NCBI RefSeq assembly: GCF_000231445.1
Contig: NZ_AGFR01000009.1
Coordinates: forward strand, 310,001-374,000
Direction of reading: 5' to 3'
Length of the DNA: 64,000 nt
Source: Commensalibacter intestini A911
GTDB lineage: Bacteria > Pseudomonadota > Alphaproteobacteria > Acetobacterales > Acetobacteraceae
The translations under genes were made by a program, and so were the position numbers. Shown here one piece after another: positions 8,596 through 17,647 of this stretch (positions are counted from its first letter, which is position 1; each line of letters begins with the position of its first letter). Under the pieces are notes generated by a model. That model saw only the letters and a program-made list of their open reading frames with translations, was not told where the DNA came from and ran no database searches.

Positions 8596-8926
8596 TTAAC
8601 AACTTTGAATCTTTTTTAGAGACTTTATATATGACTTCTATCGTTTTTCTCTGATCTTCAATAGAATTAATTCCCCAACCAAAAACCCCGTTTAATAATA
8701 TAATATCAAAATAATTTGGTTCAAAATAACGATCCAGTTCTAAAGCTGATCCTATAACATGGTATCCATCTTTTTTATTTATGGGATTAAATCCATAAAC
8801 AGAATTTTTCTTATTAATGTCTATCGTATAAACTTTATCTCCAATATTTCCTATATTTACCGCATCAAATTTACTGCAAGATTCATTACCAATAACCAGT
8901 ATATTTAGTTGTTTTTGATTAAACAA
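8576..8926 (-). CDS. Possible SAM-dependent methyltransferase-like fragment
   Basis: A 116-residue frame starting at TTG, with a Rossmann-like order: NILVIGNESCSKFDAVNIG, then KVYTIDINKK, then FDIILLNGVFGWGI and KKDSKLLIGWNVN. This is the pattern of a short class I methyltransferase core. It lacks the usual GxGxG binding loop, is very short, and its 3' end runs into the Hint-type frame. It could be a degraded gene or part of a protein once joined to the downstream frame. No partner or substrate is suggested by context. Confidence 0.4.
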   Translation of the reverse strand: MFNQKQLNILVIGNESCSKFDAVNIGNIGDKVYTIDINKKNSVYGFNPINKKDGYHVIGSALELDRYFEPNYFDIILLNGVFGWGINSIEDQRKTIEVIYKVSKKDSKLLIGWNVN

Positions 8927-9318
8927 AATATTTTGATGCCTTATTGAAGTTAATATATTATTTTTTACAAATTTTCTTACATTACCGTGTTGAAGAGAAA
9001 ACCCTACTAATTCTTCTCCAATATGCCCTGGTATTCTTTTCCCTATTTTTTTATAAATTTATAAAATATATTTTGTTCCGTTTAAAAGTCATTCAATCGA
9101 TCTTGTTGCAAGCTAGTGGCGTATCAGAACAGCCATCTAAGAGTGGCAATATTAATAATCCTGCTAAATATTTTAATTTCCATAGCAACTTTATTATCCC
9201 AAACTCTAATCCTTATAATTATACATCAATATAGATTCTATTTTGATATTTTATTAAATAAATTAAAATAGAATCTAATTTGATTATTTGTTATTTTACT
9301 AGGATTGGAACTCTATTA
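8927..9318. other. AT-rich stretch without a supported gene
   Basis: It contains a 96-codon plus-strand frame (8944-9234), rich in Phe, Tyr, Ile and Leu, with no ribosome binding site or recognisable domain. Poly-A/T runs explain its composition. I see nothing else here beyond the presumed promoter region of the small secreted protein. Confidence 0.4.
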
Positions 9319-9702
9319 ATGACCTATAAGAAAGCTCTTTTTAGTTTAGCCGTTGCTTCTTTGTTGATCTCTTCTTCTTGCTTAGCTGCTGGAAGTAATC
9401 CTTTATATTCTTGTAAGGATGTTACTGCTTTGTCTAAGAAAAATAATCAAAGTAAGTCAAACTTTGTTTTTCATACGATGCCTAATTATGTAGGTGATAA
9501 TGAAGTATGGAAAAATAATGTTGAAGCTAAGTTTGCTTGGATTAATAAAAATTATCCTGAGAAAGGTAATTTATTAATTTACCATGTTCTGAATTCAGTA
9601 TGTAAAAGTCTTCCAGCAAATTATGATAAAACAGAACATCCTATAGAAGATATGTATTTATTTGCTGTTAATTGGAGTTTTAAATATTTAGAAACAAGAT
9701 AG
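9319..9702 (+). CDS. Small exported protein of unknown function
   Basis: From the ATG at 9319 (after AGGATTGG) the product is 127 residues: a clear signal peptide (MTYKKALFSLAVASLLI, ending near CLAAG) and a mature part with two further cysteines (YSCKDV and NSVCKSL) that may form a disulfide. A longer frame starts at 9280 but would put residues before the signal peptide. I do not recognise the family; size and layout resemble small periplasmic HdeA-like or Rap-type proteins (YSCKD..., late Cys), but this is weak. It stands alone among mobile genes. Confidence 0.6.
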   Translation: MTYKKALFSLAVASLLISSSCLAAGSNPLYSCKDVTALSKKNNQSKSNFVFHTMPNYVGDNEVWKNNVEAKFAWINKNYPEKGNLLIYHVLNSVCKSLPANYDKTEHPIEDMYLFAVNWSFKYLETR

Positions 9703-9954
9703 TGAATAGCTCATTGGATTTTCGTCTTCATCTAACTTAAATGAAACAGTGCTAGGGTTTTCTCATACACTCACATAAATGCTCTACAATCCGATTCTAG
9801 TGGGGTTAATTTTGTCTTGTAGGGTTTAAAGAAGAGTATTTTATCGTACTCTAAGGCAATCTTAGTGGCATTAACATTCGTGTTTAAAGTTTATAGGTTT
9901 GTAACCTTCCAACCCTCTTTAAAGCATCTTATTGAAAATGATTAACTTTTTAAT

Positions 9955-9983
9955 AAAAAATCCCTTATGAATAGGGGGTTTTT
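9955..9983. terminator. Probable bidirectional terminator
   Basis: An A-run, CCC, a 9-base loop and GGGGG followed by TTTTT form a short hairpin between the convergent secreted-protein gene and the nuclease-like frame, which ends at 9986. Both strands have a T-tract after the stem. Confidence 0.5.
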
Positions 9984-9985
9984 GT

Positions 9986-10813
9986 TTATTCATTCTTATC
10001 CATATAAATTTTATTCATTTTAAATTGATTAATGAAATCAATATGATTTTCTATTGGTTTATTAATTTCGTTTGTTGGTTTGCTATTGTTTTTTACGATT
10101 TGGTATAATTGAGCAAGTGTTATTTCTTTATCAATCCATTGTTGTAAACATGGTTTTGCTAAATTAAATAACTTTCTAGCTTTTTTAGCTGATGGTAATA
10201 AGTTTTTAAATATGAATTGATCTAAACTTTTATTAAAATGATTTAAATTCTCATAATTTACATAATCTAAATTGTTTTTGTTGATTTCATATTCATTGTG
10301 AATAGCGATGTCATGAAAGCCAATAATATTCCTATCTCTGATTTGAGAAGCAAATTTATATTCATGTGATGGATAGATTTGGTGATGGGTATCGTGTGTT
10401 ATAACCCCAGATAACCTAAATATATTCATTATAAAATGATGTTTTCTAGCAATTAAGATAGGAATAGTGTTTGTATCTATAGCTTTTTGAAGAAGCTTTA
10501 AAAATTCTGAATTGTTTGGATAAATCCAGTTTCTAATATTTTTGCATTCAATGATTAAAGTGTCGTTACCTGTTTCTAGAATAAAATCAACTTTACCTCT
10601 GGTTTTAATATCATTGATTATTTGTTTAGGTTCTGTTTTTTTAGCTATTTTATAATCATAGTTAGCATAATTTTTAAATTTTCCTTGTAGCTTATAGTTA
10701 TGATTAGCAGCTAATTGATTTAAACGTTCAAAGACAGGTATCTCTAAAGCGTAGTCAAATAAATATATACGTCTGTTACAAACATAAAGAAAACTTAGGT
10801 AATTTAAACTGGG
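9986..10813 (-). pseudogene. PD-(D/E)XK nuclease-like gene lacking a start codon
   Basis: On the minus strand a single frame stays open from 10813 (just after a TAG at 10816-10814) to the stop at 9986, about 275 codons. Its first ATG is at 10429, and there is no ATG, GTG, TTG or CTG upstream in frame, yet the upstream part is clearly protein-like: KVDFIL, then LIIECKNI, the D...ExK spacing of PD-(D/E)XK nucleases (bases about 10538-10594). A C-terminal Asn/Lys-rich region follows. It abuts the antitoxin gene, whose stop lies at 10804. The best reading is a nuclease gene whose 5' end was cut off by the toxin-antitoxin insertion; less likely, it is made by frameshift from the antitoxin gene. 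Possible former restriction or phage-defence function, by inference. Confidence 0.55.
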
Positions 10814-11094
10814 CTAAGAGTAATTTTAAATCCTAGTGAATTTACGACCTGATTAACTGTATCAAAACGTGGTGAAGCACCCTTACGTAAAGCTTTATAA
10901 AGTGCGGGACGTTGAATTGTGGTATTTTTAGCTATTTCAGACATTCCCTCTGACTTTGCAATAACACCTAAAGCATAAGCAAGTTCTGATGGGTCGTTCT
11001 CTTCAATAACCATATTTAAATAAATAAGAATATCTTCTTTCGTTTTAAGCTGATCTGCCATATCAAAATTAGGTAATTCTGCTATTTTAATCAT
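10804..11094 (-). CDS. HTH antitoxin of HI1420/HigA-like type
   Basis: A 96-residue protein with the addiction-module antidote pattern: KTKEDILIYLNMVIEENDP, then a helix-turn-helix (GMSEIAKNTTIQRPALYKALRKG) and the ending PRFDTVNQVVNSLGFKITL. It follows the toxin frame by five bases, the toxin-first order seen in HI1419/HI1420 modules. It would bind the toxin and repress its promoter through the HTH. Because the toxin frame is broken, the antitoxin may be an orphan today. Confidence 0.85.
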   Translation of the reverse strand: MIKIAELPNFDMADQLKTKEDILIYLNMVIEENDPSELAYALGVIAKSEGMSEIAKNTTIQRPALYKALRKGASPRFDTVNQVVNSLGFKITLSPV

Positions 11095-11099
11095 ATTAT

Positions 11100-11397
11100 T
11101 TATTCCTCTATCGTTTTCGCTAATTGAATAGCTATTCGAATATCTCTTTGTTGCGTTGATTTATTACCGCCACCTAACATAACAATCACAACATCATTAT
11201 GTTTCATGTAATATAATCTCCAACCAGCCCCAAAAAAACTCCCTCATTTCCCAAACATCATCTTGCAAATGCTTTACATCACCAAAAACACCACGCTGTA
11301 CTTTTGATAATCTTAGAGCCAACCGAAGACGAACAGTTTTATCTTTGATATTTGAAAACCATTTGTCAAACTCAGGTAAGCGTTTAACCTCAACCAT
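11100..11397 (-). pseudogene. RelE-superfamily toxin (HI1419-like) split by +1 frameshift in A7/T7
   Basis: The first frame gives MVEVKRLPEFDKWF...DDVWEMREFFWGW and stops early (66 residues, to 11197). Removing one T from the T7 run on the minus strand (11232-11238) gives EFFGAGWRLYYMKHNDVV followed by IVMLGGGNKSTQQRDI and a stop at 11100-11102, exactly the usual C-terminus of this toxin family, ending five bases before the antitoxin start. So the gene is a full ~98-residue toxin broken by one base, unless this is a sequencing error or is rescued by slippage on the run. Confidence 0.8.
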
Positions 11398-11622
11398 AAC
11401 GACCTTAAATCATATTAACTTACCAGACATTGTAATCGAAAGAAGACAAAATAACAAGATTGTATTTATTTACATATTAATTATTGAAAGAAAAAGATTT
11501 ATAAGGATAAAAGTAATATTAAGTATGTGATACATTCTGAAACTCAAACAATACGTAGAATTTATACAAACTCATAGAATGAATTTGGCATATATCCTCT
11601 TTAAATATCCAATTAGATTCAA

Positions 11623-12404
11623 TCATCTTTTGGAAAATTCGGTTAATGTATGACTATGATGCTGTAATCTTTCTTGTATTTTAAGCTTACGGTTTGCTCG
11701 AAAATAATTAAGCAAAAATTATATTTTAAAACCTCTATTAATTTTCTTTTCTCTTGATATAGGCACTGTTGTTTGATCATTTAATAGAGATATTTTTTGT
11801 TTTCTGTGTTTGATATTCTAATATTTTTGCCTATTAATTCATTTTTTATATTAAGTAGGTCTTTTGCTTCTTTGCCTCTTTTGGTTATTAATTCAACACC
11901 ATTCTTACTTTCAAATTGAATTAATAATTCTTTTTCTTTTGCTTTAGTTTCTACAGATATAATTCTACCAAATTCAAATAACTTATCTATAGTCAGTTTA
12001 ATTTCAAAAGGATCACTATCAACCTTAATAATCGTTGAAGAACCATCTTTATTTTTTTTATTTTAACCAATTTTGTTTTATCAATATGTAAGCGTTTATG
12101 ATTTTTAAAATCGTAAGAAGTTTTGCCAATGGTTACATGAACATGATTATTATCTGTGTTATCATGGAGCACAAAATATTTTTGATTGTGTGGGAACAGT
12201 TCTTTTATAGTATTTCGAACTGCTTTAAGTATATATCTTTATCTATATTTTCAGACATTGAAAATACAAGACAGTAAGTGGCTTTTGAATTTTTTCTGTT
12301 TTCTAAAAACTCATCATCAAGACAGTCTTGAACGTCTTCTTTTGTAATTTCTCTACCATCTTCATTATATATAATTCTTGTATCTTTCTGTAAGTCATAG
12401 TCAA
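11623..12404 (-). pseudogene. Decayed plasmid-type relaxase (Mob/HUH) gene
   Basis: Three successive minus-strand frames together read like one mobilisation protein. The first contains REITKEDVQDCLDDEFLENR and CLVFSMSENID and stops at 12205. The second contains LHDNTDNNHVHVTIGK, the histidine-rich metal-binding motif of relaxases (bases about 12130-12170). The third contains IKLTIDKLFEFGRIISVETK and stops near 11800. A last piece, RANRKLKIQERLQHH, ends at 11623. At least two frameshifts and an extra stop make it nonfunctional. It is evidence that a mobilisable plasmid or integrative element inserted here, probably bringing the toxin-antitoxin genes. Confidence 0.65.
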
Positions 12405-12410
12405 GATAAT

Positions 12411-12710
12411 ATGGGTATTTGTATAGCGCCTGCTAATCCAAGCAATTATAAAACGATTTTTACTGGCTATGCGACTTTATCAACCGATAATCCCAATTCT
12501 ATTGGAAACCTTGCCTATTTAACAGGGGCAGTTTTTTATCGTTATCCTAACCCAAATATGCTGGGAAAGAAGTGGGTTTATGAAGATAATGGTGGATATA
12601 ATCCTACGTGTGCAGTAGAACCCAATACACCTTATCCTACTAAGGATAATTATGATATTTGTGTTGTAGCACCTAATTTGCGTGTTATGTATCGTGGTAA
12701 ACAATTATAA
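12411..12710 (+). CDS. Truncated or orphan protein of unknown function
   Basis: From the ATG at 12411 the frame gives 99 residues with three cysteines (MGICIAPAN, PTCAVEP, YDICVVAP) and many Tyr/Asn/Pro, as in small exported proteins, but no signal peptide. The frame also runs upstream to a TTG at 12378 through sequence that codes for the relaxase on the other strand, so the natural N-terminus was probably lost where the relaxase element joined. A strong terminator follows at 12775. I do not recognise the family; it may have been a small gene at the end of the FHA locus. Confidence 0.45.
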   Translation: MGICIAPANPSNYKTIFTGYATLSTDNPNSIGNLAYLTGAVFYRYPNPNMLGKKWVYEDNGGYNPTCAVEPNTPYPTKDNYDICVVAPNLRVMYRGKQL

Positions 12711-12772
12711 TGTTTTTATTATGAAGATAAATATAGCGGTTGCATATTACAGATCAAAATAAAGCTTGCTTC

Positions 12773-12802
12773 AAGGATAGATCCCCCATCTATCCTTTTT
12801 TT
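12773..12802 (+). terminator. Rho-independent terminator
   Basis: GGATAGAT (12775-12782), loop CCCCC and ATCTATCC (12788-12795) form a perfect 8-base stem, followed by seven T. It ends the truncated gene before it. A weaker copy of the same stem occurs at 14194-14212. Confidence 0.85.
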
Positions 12803-14221
12803 ATTTCTGACGGTAATAAATGGTACGAATTCTGTTGTGATTAATAACAAGAATGGCAGCCTGAACCTAAATGGTGCACAAATTACGAATAATAATTCTG
12901 ATGGTAAGGCCAGCGATAGTTCGATTACGATTAATACGGGTAATTTAAACATTACTACCCCACAAAACACGTCGAAATATGATGGTGATACATACAGCGT
13001 GAATGCATCTGGCTCATTACCATTGGTTTCTGCGGGTTTTGGTAGCAACCCAAATCCAGAGATTCCATATACTCAAGGCACCTTGGGGGGGAATTAAGGA
13101 TATTCATAATAATTACAAATCAACGGAACAAACCATGTCTGGACTTTACGCGGGTAAAGGTGGCTTGGATGTAAATGTTTCTGGGACAACGACCCTGGAT
13201 AGGGGGTGCGATTACCAGTGCAGCGGATGCGGATAAAAACCAAATTACCACGGGTAATTTAGTTGCCAATTCATTGGATAACCATTCCGTGTGGAGTGGC
13301 TTGAACGTGAATGGTTCTACCACGGGGACAAGTCAATATACAGTGGCTGGCCCCGCAACAGAGGCAAAGGATCATACATTATTACCAGGGAATGTTTTAA
13401 ACAGTGCGTCTGCTCTGGGGGTCAAAGGAAACGTGGTAACTAATGATCAACACTCAACAACAGATTCTGTGATTACCAGTAATGTTACGGTGAATACTGG
13501 CTCTACAACAGGTAAAGTTGCGAACACGCTGGAAACAGGCAGCGGATATCTTGAAAATAATTTTGATGCAAATCAAATGCAAAATAACTTTAGCAAGCAA
13601 GATAACTTGACCCAGCAATTAACAAAAATTGGGGATAATATTACCACCGTTGTGGTTTCTCAAATTGATAAAAAAACTCCAGGGGATGTTGCTGGGGATA
13701 CGGCAACGGGCAATATGGTTGTTTCTGGAATTGCATCGGTAGGTGGTGCAGCACTTGGCAAAGGTGACGTTGGTGCGACGGCTGCGGGTGTTGTGGCGGG
13801 TGACCTTGCTAATAGTTGGGCAACAGATGCCAGCAAACAAATCGCCGATAAAATCTCCCCAGATCAGAAAAATCCTAGCGATCCTAATAATGGTGGGGCT
13901 ATAAATAATCAGGGGGAGAAAAATACTAATATTCAAGGAGATATTACACCTAATAATAATGCACAAAATGAGCAGAATAATAATAAACAAACCTATGATA
14001 CGACAACGGATATGAATAAGGTTGTTTCTAGTATTTCGCATGATTTGATTGTTGGTGGTTTGGGTGCATTGTCTGGTATAGTTACTGGGAGCGGGAATAT
14101 TGGTCTTGATGCGACGGCTGGTGGATTAACGTCGTTGCAACAGCCTGTTCCGAAAGCTGAAAAACCAAAAGATCAAAAGAAAGATCATTTGAAGGATAGA
14201 TATTTCATCTATTTTTATTAA
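12803..14221 (+). pseudogene. CdiA/FHA gene remnant with two +1 frameshifts
   Basis: Three successive frames form one FHA C-terminal region: 12803-13097 (INTGNLNITTPQNTSKY), 13092-13236 (SGLYAGKGGLDVN) and about 13203-14221 (GAITSAADADKNQITTG, later SGYLENNFDANQM). Removing one G from the G7 run at 13085-13091 and one from the G5 run at 13202-13206 restores a single frame that aligns with the main gene from about base 1530 onward. Its last codons (DRYFIYFY) are not FHA-like: they read through a decayed terminator hairpin. The start and secretion domain are absent. It is the other end of a second FHA gene split by the island at 5,784-12,800. Confidence 0.8.
14194..14216 (+). terminator. Decayed copy of the 12,775 terminator
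   Basis: GGATAGAT, loop ATTTC and ATCTAT with TTTTT follow the same design and flanking bases as the terminator at 12775-12802, but the stem is shorter and it lies inside the FHA remnant's last codons. It ends where the convergent rluA-type gene ends. Confidence 0.5.
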
Positions 14222-14886
14222 TTATTGATTTTTTTTAATATAAAAAGCATATGTTCAGGAGGCTCAGAGACTGCTGACAGGGGAGGGGATAAAGGTAGTG
14301 ATATTTGACGACTAAAGAGGTGCAAATGAGGTTCTTGATTGTTCTTAGGATTATAGATTGTATCCCCGATAATAGGGTGCCCTAAGATTGCGCAATGCGC
14401 TCTAGCTTGGTGTGTCCGTCCCGTTAAGAGTTGCAGTTCAAGGCAGCTAATGTCACCATTTGATCCTAATAATTTCCATTTTGTCGAAGCTGCTTGCCCT
14501 TTTGGATCTTGCTGCATTGACCATTGTTTATCTTTGGTGACTTTTAAAAGCGGTGCATTAATATGACCGCTATTTTCGCTAGGCTTTCCTTTGACAATAG
14601 CCCAGTAGATTTTAGTTACTTGTTTTTTCTCAAAGCAACTTTGAGCATTGATGAGTGCTTGTTTGCGAAGGGCAATTACTAAACACCCTGCAGTATCTTG
14701 ATCTAATCGATGAACTAACCAAGGGCCATCTTTTCGTTTGGATAAAAGAGGGAAATAATCCTCAACGGATTTTTGTGTAGAATGCCTATTTGTATAAACA
14801 GGCATTCCAGCAGGTTTGTTAATAATGATAAAGTGATTATCTTGAAATAAAATTGGAAAAGGAAGTTCAGTTAAAGAGTTATTCAT
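14218..14886 (-). CDS. RluA-family pseudouridine synthase
   Basis: A 222-residue protein with the RluA catalytic motif HRLDQDTAG, catalytic aspartate D62, the early NKPAGMPV motif and the later LLTGRTHQARAHCAILGHPIIGD motif. It isomerises uridine to pseudouridine in structured RNA. There is no S4 domain, so it belongs to the short RluA/TruC-like type rather than RluC/RluD; the exact target cannot be told. Its start overlaps the ftsK stop by 8 bases, so it is probably translated from the ftsK transcript. Confidence 0.88.
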   Translation of the reverse strand: MNNSLTELPFPILFQDNHFIIINKPAGMPVYTNRHSTQKSVEDYFPLLSKRKDGPWLVHRLDQDTAGCLVIALRKQALINAQSCFEKKQVTKIYWAIVKGKPSENSGHINAPLLKVTKDKQWSMQQDPKGQAASTKWKLLGSNGDISCLELQLLTGRTHQARAHCAILGHPIIGDTIYNPKNNQEPHLHLFSRQISLPLSPPLSAVSEPPEHMLFILKKINN

Positions 14887-17584
14887 CGGAAGCTCTGTTG
14901 ACTAAGATTTCCCTTTTTCCAACATGGTTGGCAGGGCTGACGATACGTTCTTTTTCCATTTGCTCAATGATTTTTGCCGCGCGATTATAACCGATGGATA
15001 AATGACGTTGAATAAAAGAGGTAGAGGCTTTTCCTTCTTTGACAACTAAAGCAATGGCTTGGTTGTAAAGCTCGTCATTATTATTGTTACCACGACCACT
15101 CCCTGTATTTGTATTTTCTTCTACAGGTTCAGCAGTGACATCTTCAACATAAATAGGTTCACCTTGTTGGCGTAAATGTTGAACAACTTTATCGACTTCA
15201 TCATCAGAAACAAAAGGCCCGTGAATACGTTTGATACGCCCACCGGCTTGCATAAATAACATATCCCCTTGGCCAAGAAGTTGTTCAGCACCTTGTTCAC
15301 CCAAAATAGTTCTACTATCGAATTTACTAATCACTTGGAAAGAAATACGGGTTGGGAAATTCGCTTTAATGGTGCCTGTAATCACGTCAACAGATGGGCG
15401 TTGGGTAGCCATAATAACGTGAATACCAGCAGCACGAGCCATTTGTGCCAAGCGTTGAACGGCAGCTTCGATTTCTTTACCCGCAACCATCATCAGGTCA
15501 GCCATTTCATCGATAATGACAACAATATATGGGAAATGTTCCAATGGAATTTGTTGTTCTTCGAAAGTGGGTCTACCTGTTTCTGGATCAAATCCCGTTT
15601 GTACACGACGAGTCATGATTTTGCTTTGATTGCGTGCGTTGGTAATGCGTTGGTTGTACCCGTCAATATTTCGAACACCCAGTTGAGACATTAACCGATA
15701 ACGACGCTCCATTTCTCTAACCGCCCATTTGAGTGCGGATAATGCTTTATGAGGGTCGGTAACTACGGGGGTTAAAAGATGTGGAATACCTTCATAAACA
15801 GAAAGCTCTAACATTTTAGGATCAATTAAAATTAATCGACATTCATCAGGAGACAGGCGATAGAGTAAGGATAAAATCATGGAGTTGACCCCCACGGACT
15901 TTCCTGAGCCTGTTGTTCCAGCGATTAATAGATGCGGCATTTTAGCGAGGTTTGCGTAAATCGGTTCGCCGAAAATATTTTTACCCAAAGCGAGGCAAAG
16001 TCTAGACGTATGCCTATGCCATGCTTCTGTGGTTAACATTTCAGAGAAATAAACCATTTCTCTTGTATTATTTGGAACTTCAATTCCGATAATATTGCGT
16101 CCAGGAACCGTTGCAATACGTACAGAAATAACAGCTAACGAACGAGCAATATCATCTGATAAGCCAATAACTCGGGCAGAGCGAATTCCCGGTGCGGGTT
16201 CTAATTCATATAAAGTGACAACAGGACCACAAAGAATTTCACCAATGGTTCCTTTGACGCCATAATCATCTAAAATATTTTCTAACATACGAGCATTTGC
16301 TTGTAACATTTGCTCGCTAGGTCTGTTGTTATTGCCTTCTGGGTTTTCTCTTAATAAAGAAATTGGAGGAAATGACCAAGAGTTTTCGTTGGCGTAAGGT
16401 TCATGTTGTTTATAAGGATCAGCAGCCTGCAACGTTTCTTTGATTGGTGCAATATGCTCGTTTACAATATGTTCTTTAATCGGTGATAAATGTTCTTTGA
16501 TTGGTTTGTTTAAAAAAGAAAAGATTCCTTTTGCTTTTGGAGGCTCAACTTGTTCGGGTTCTTGGTAATGTGAAGTGTCTTCATGATATTGTTCTGCGTG
16601 TGTTGGTACTGCTGTTGGCGCAGGGAGCTGTTGTTGTGCTGGAGGCGCAGAGGAGTAAGAAGATTGTTTTGCGTTTTTATCAGGCACATTTTGCGGATCA
16701 AAGATTGGAGTATTATCAGGTGCTAGTGAGCTGGCATTCTGCTTTCTTTGTGCTGTAGCAGGATAAGGATTTTGCGTGGATGCTCGGATCGACTCTTGAT
16801 AAGAAGGAGGCGTATAGTCATCTTCAAACGCTGTTGTTTTCGGGTTTGATTTAAATGGTGTTCTATCATATGAACGCACAGGCGCTGAAGAATTACTGTT
16901 GGTATATTGATCAGGTTCAGCGACAGCTTTTTTTCTTTTAAAGATCAGGTAAGTAATGATTCCAAAAATTCTATTGAAGAATTTTAAAATACGATACCAT
17001 TCTTGTTTGGATAATCCCATTGATAAGGGAACTAATAACAAGCATAAGATAATTCCCAAAGACCAAATGAGAATTTTACCAGAAAGCCCTAGGGCATCAT
17101 GAGCAGCAGTAAAAGAAGTTTGGGCGATAACAAAGCCAACCGAACCACCGACACCAGATTCACTTGGCCATTCTGGAGAGAAATTATTAGAGATAAAAAG
17201 AGGAATAGCAGCAATCACAGCAGCACTGACAGGGATTGCACATAACATCGTTACTATTCTTAGGATAAATCCTTTCAGATGTTGATGTCTAATGATCCGC
17301 CATCCCCATGCCATAAAAACGATAACGGGAAAAAAGCTGGCGATACCTACCCATTGAATTAACACATCAGATAAATACGCCCCGATATATCCCAACAAAT
17401 TGGTTGGAGGCTGGGTCGAAGATGTATTAAAGGAAGGATCTGAAGGGTTATAGCTGATTAACGCTAAAGTTAATAACAAAGCAAATACCCACAGAATCCA
17501 ACCACTAAGCTGCATCATTCGTTTTCCAAATGCAGATTGTAATTCAGAAGAAATAATCTTTTCTGTTTTATTATGGCCGATCAC
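14879..17584 (-). CDS. ftsK: DNA translocase FtsK
   Basis: The 901-residue protein has four N-terminal membrane helices (about residues 25-195), a Pro/Gln-rich linker, the FtsK motor with Walker A AGTTGSGKSVGVNS (about 553-566) and Walker B (YIVVIIDEMADLMM), and a C-terminal winged-helix gamma domain (STSFIQRHLSIGYNRAAKIIEQME) that reads KOPS sites. It couples chromosome segregation and dimer resolution to septation at the inner membrane. Length and domains are normal. It is followed by the RluA-type gene with a short overlap and preceded by 63 bases, then rsmD. Confidence 0.97.
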   Translation of the reverse strand: MIGHNKTEKIISSELQSAFGKRMMQLSGWILWVFALLLTLALISYNPSDPSFNTSSTQPPTNLLGYIGAYLSDVLIQWVGIASFFPVIVFMAWGWRIIRHQHLKGFILRIVTMLCAIPVSAAVIAAIPLFISNNFSPEWPSESGVGGSVGFVIAQTSFTAAHDALGLSGKILIWSLGIILCLLLVPLSMGLSKQEWYRILKFFNRIFGIITYLIFKRKKAVAEPDQYTNSNSSAPVRSYDRTPFKSNPKTTAFEDDYTPPSYQESIRASTQNPYPATAQRKQNASSLAPDNTPIFDPQNVPDKNAKQSSYSSAPPAQQQLPAPTAVPTHAEQYHEDTSHYQEPEQVEPPKAKGIFSFLNKPIKEHLSPIKEHIVNEHIAPIKETLQAADPYKQHEPYANENSWSFPPISLLRENPEGNNNRPSEQMLQANARMLENILDDYGVKGTIGEILCGPVVTLYELEPAPGIRSARVIGLSDDIARSLAVISVRIATVPGRNIIGIEVPNNTREMVYFSEMLTTEAWHRHTSRLCLALGKNIFGEPIYANLAKMPHLLIAGTTGSGKSVGVNSMILSLLYRLSPDECRLILIDPKMLELSVYEGIPHLLTPVVTDPHKALSALKWAVREMERRYRLMSQLGVRNIDGYNQRITNARNQSKIMTRRVQTGFDPETGRPTFEEQQIPLEHFPYIVVIIDEMADLMMVAGKEIEAAVQRLAQMARAAGIHVIMATQRPSVDVITGTIKANFPTRISFQVISKFDSRTILGEQGAEQLLGQGDMLFMQAGGRIKRIHGPFVSDDEVDKVVQHLRQQGEPIYVEDVTAEPVEENTNTGSGRGNNNNDELYNQAIALVVKEGKASTSFIQRHLSIGYNRAAKIIEQMEKERIVSPANHVGKREILVNRASDE

Positions 17585-17647
17585 AATGATTATCCGTTTG
17601 TTTATAGAATGGTAAGAAGAGGGAGGGTATCGATAGTAACAATATGT

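Noticed and set aside
8944-9234. 96-codon plus-strand frame
   Set aside because: No ribosome binding site, domain or sensible composition; explained by AT-rich sequence.
12378-12410. Earlier TTG start for the unknown protein at 12,411
   Set aside because: These bases code for the relaxase relic on the other strand, and the ATG at 12411 is better placed.
5000-13100. CRISPR array or transposon inverted repeats
   Set aside because: No evenly spaced direct repeats and no transposase or terminal repeats were seen in this island; only the FHA-internal repeats and the operator repeat.
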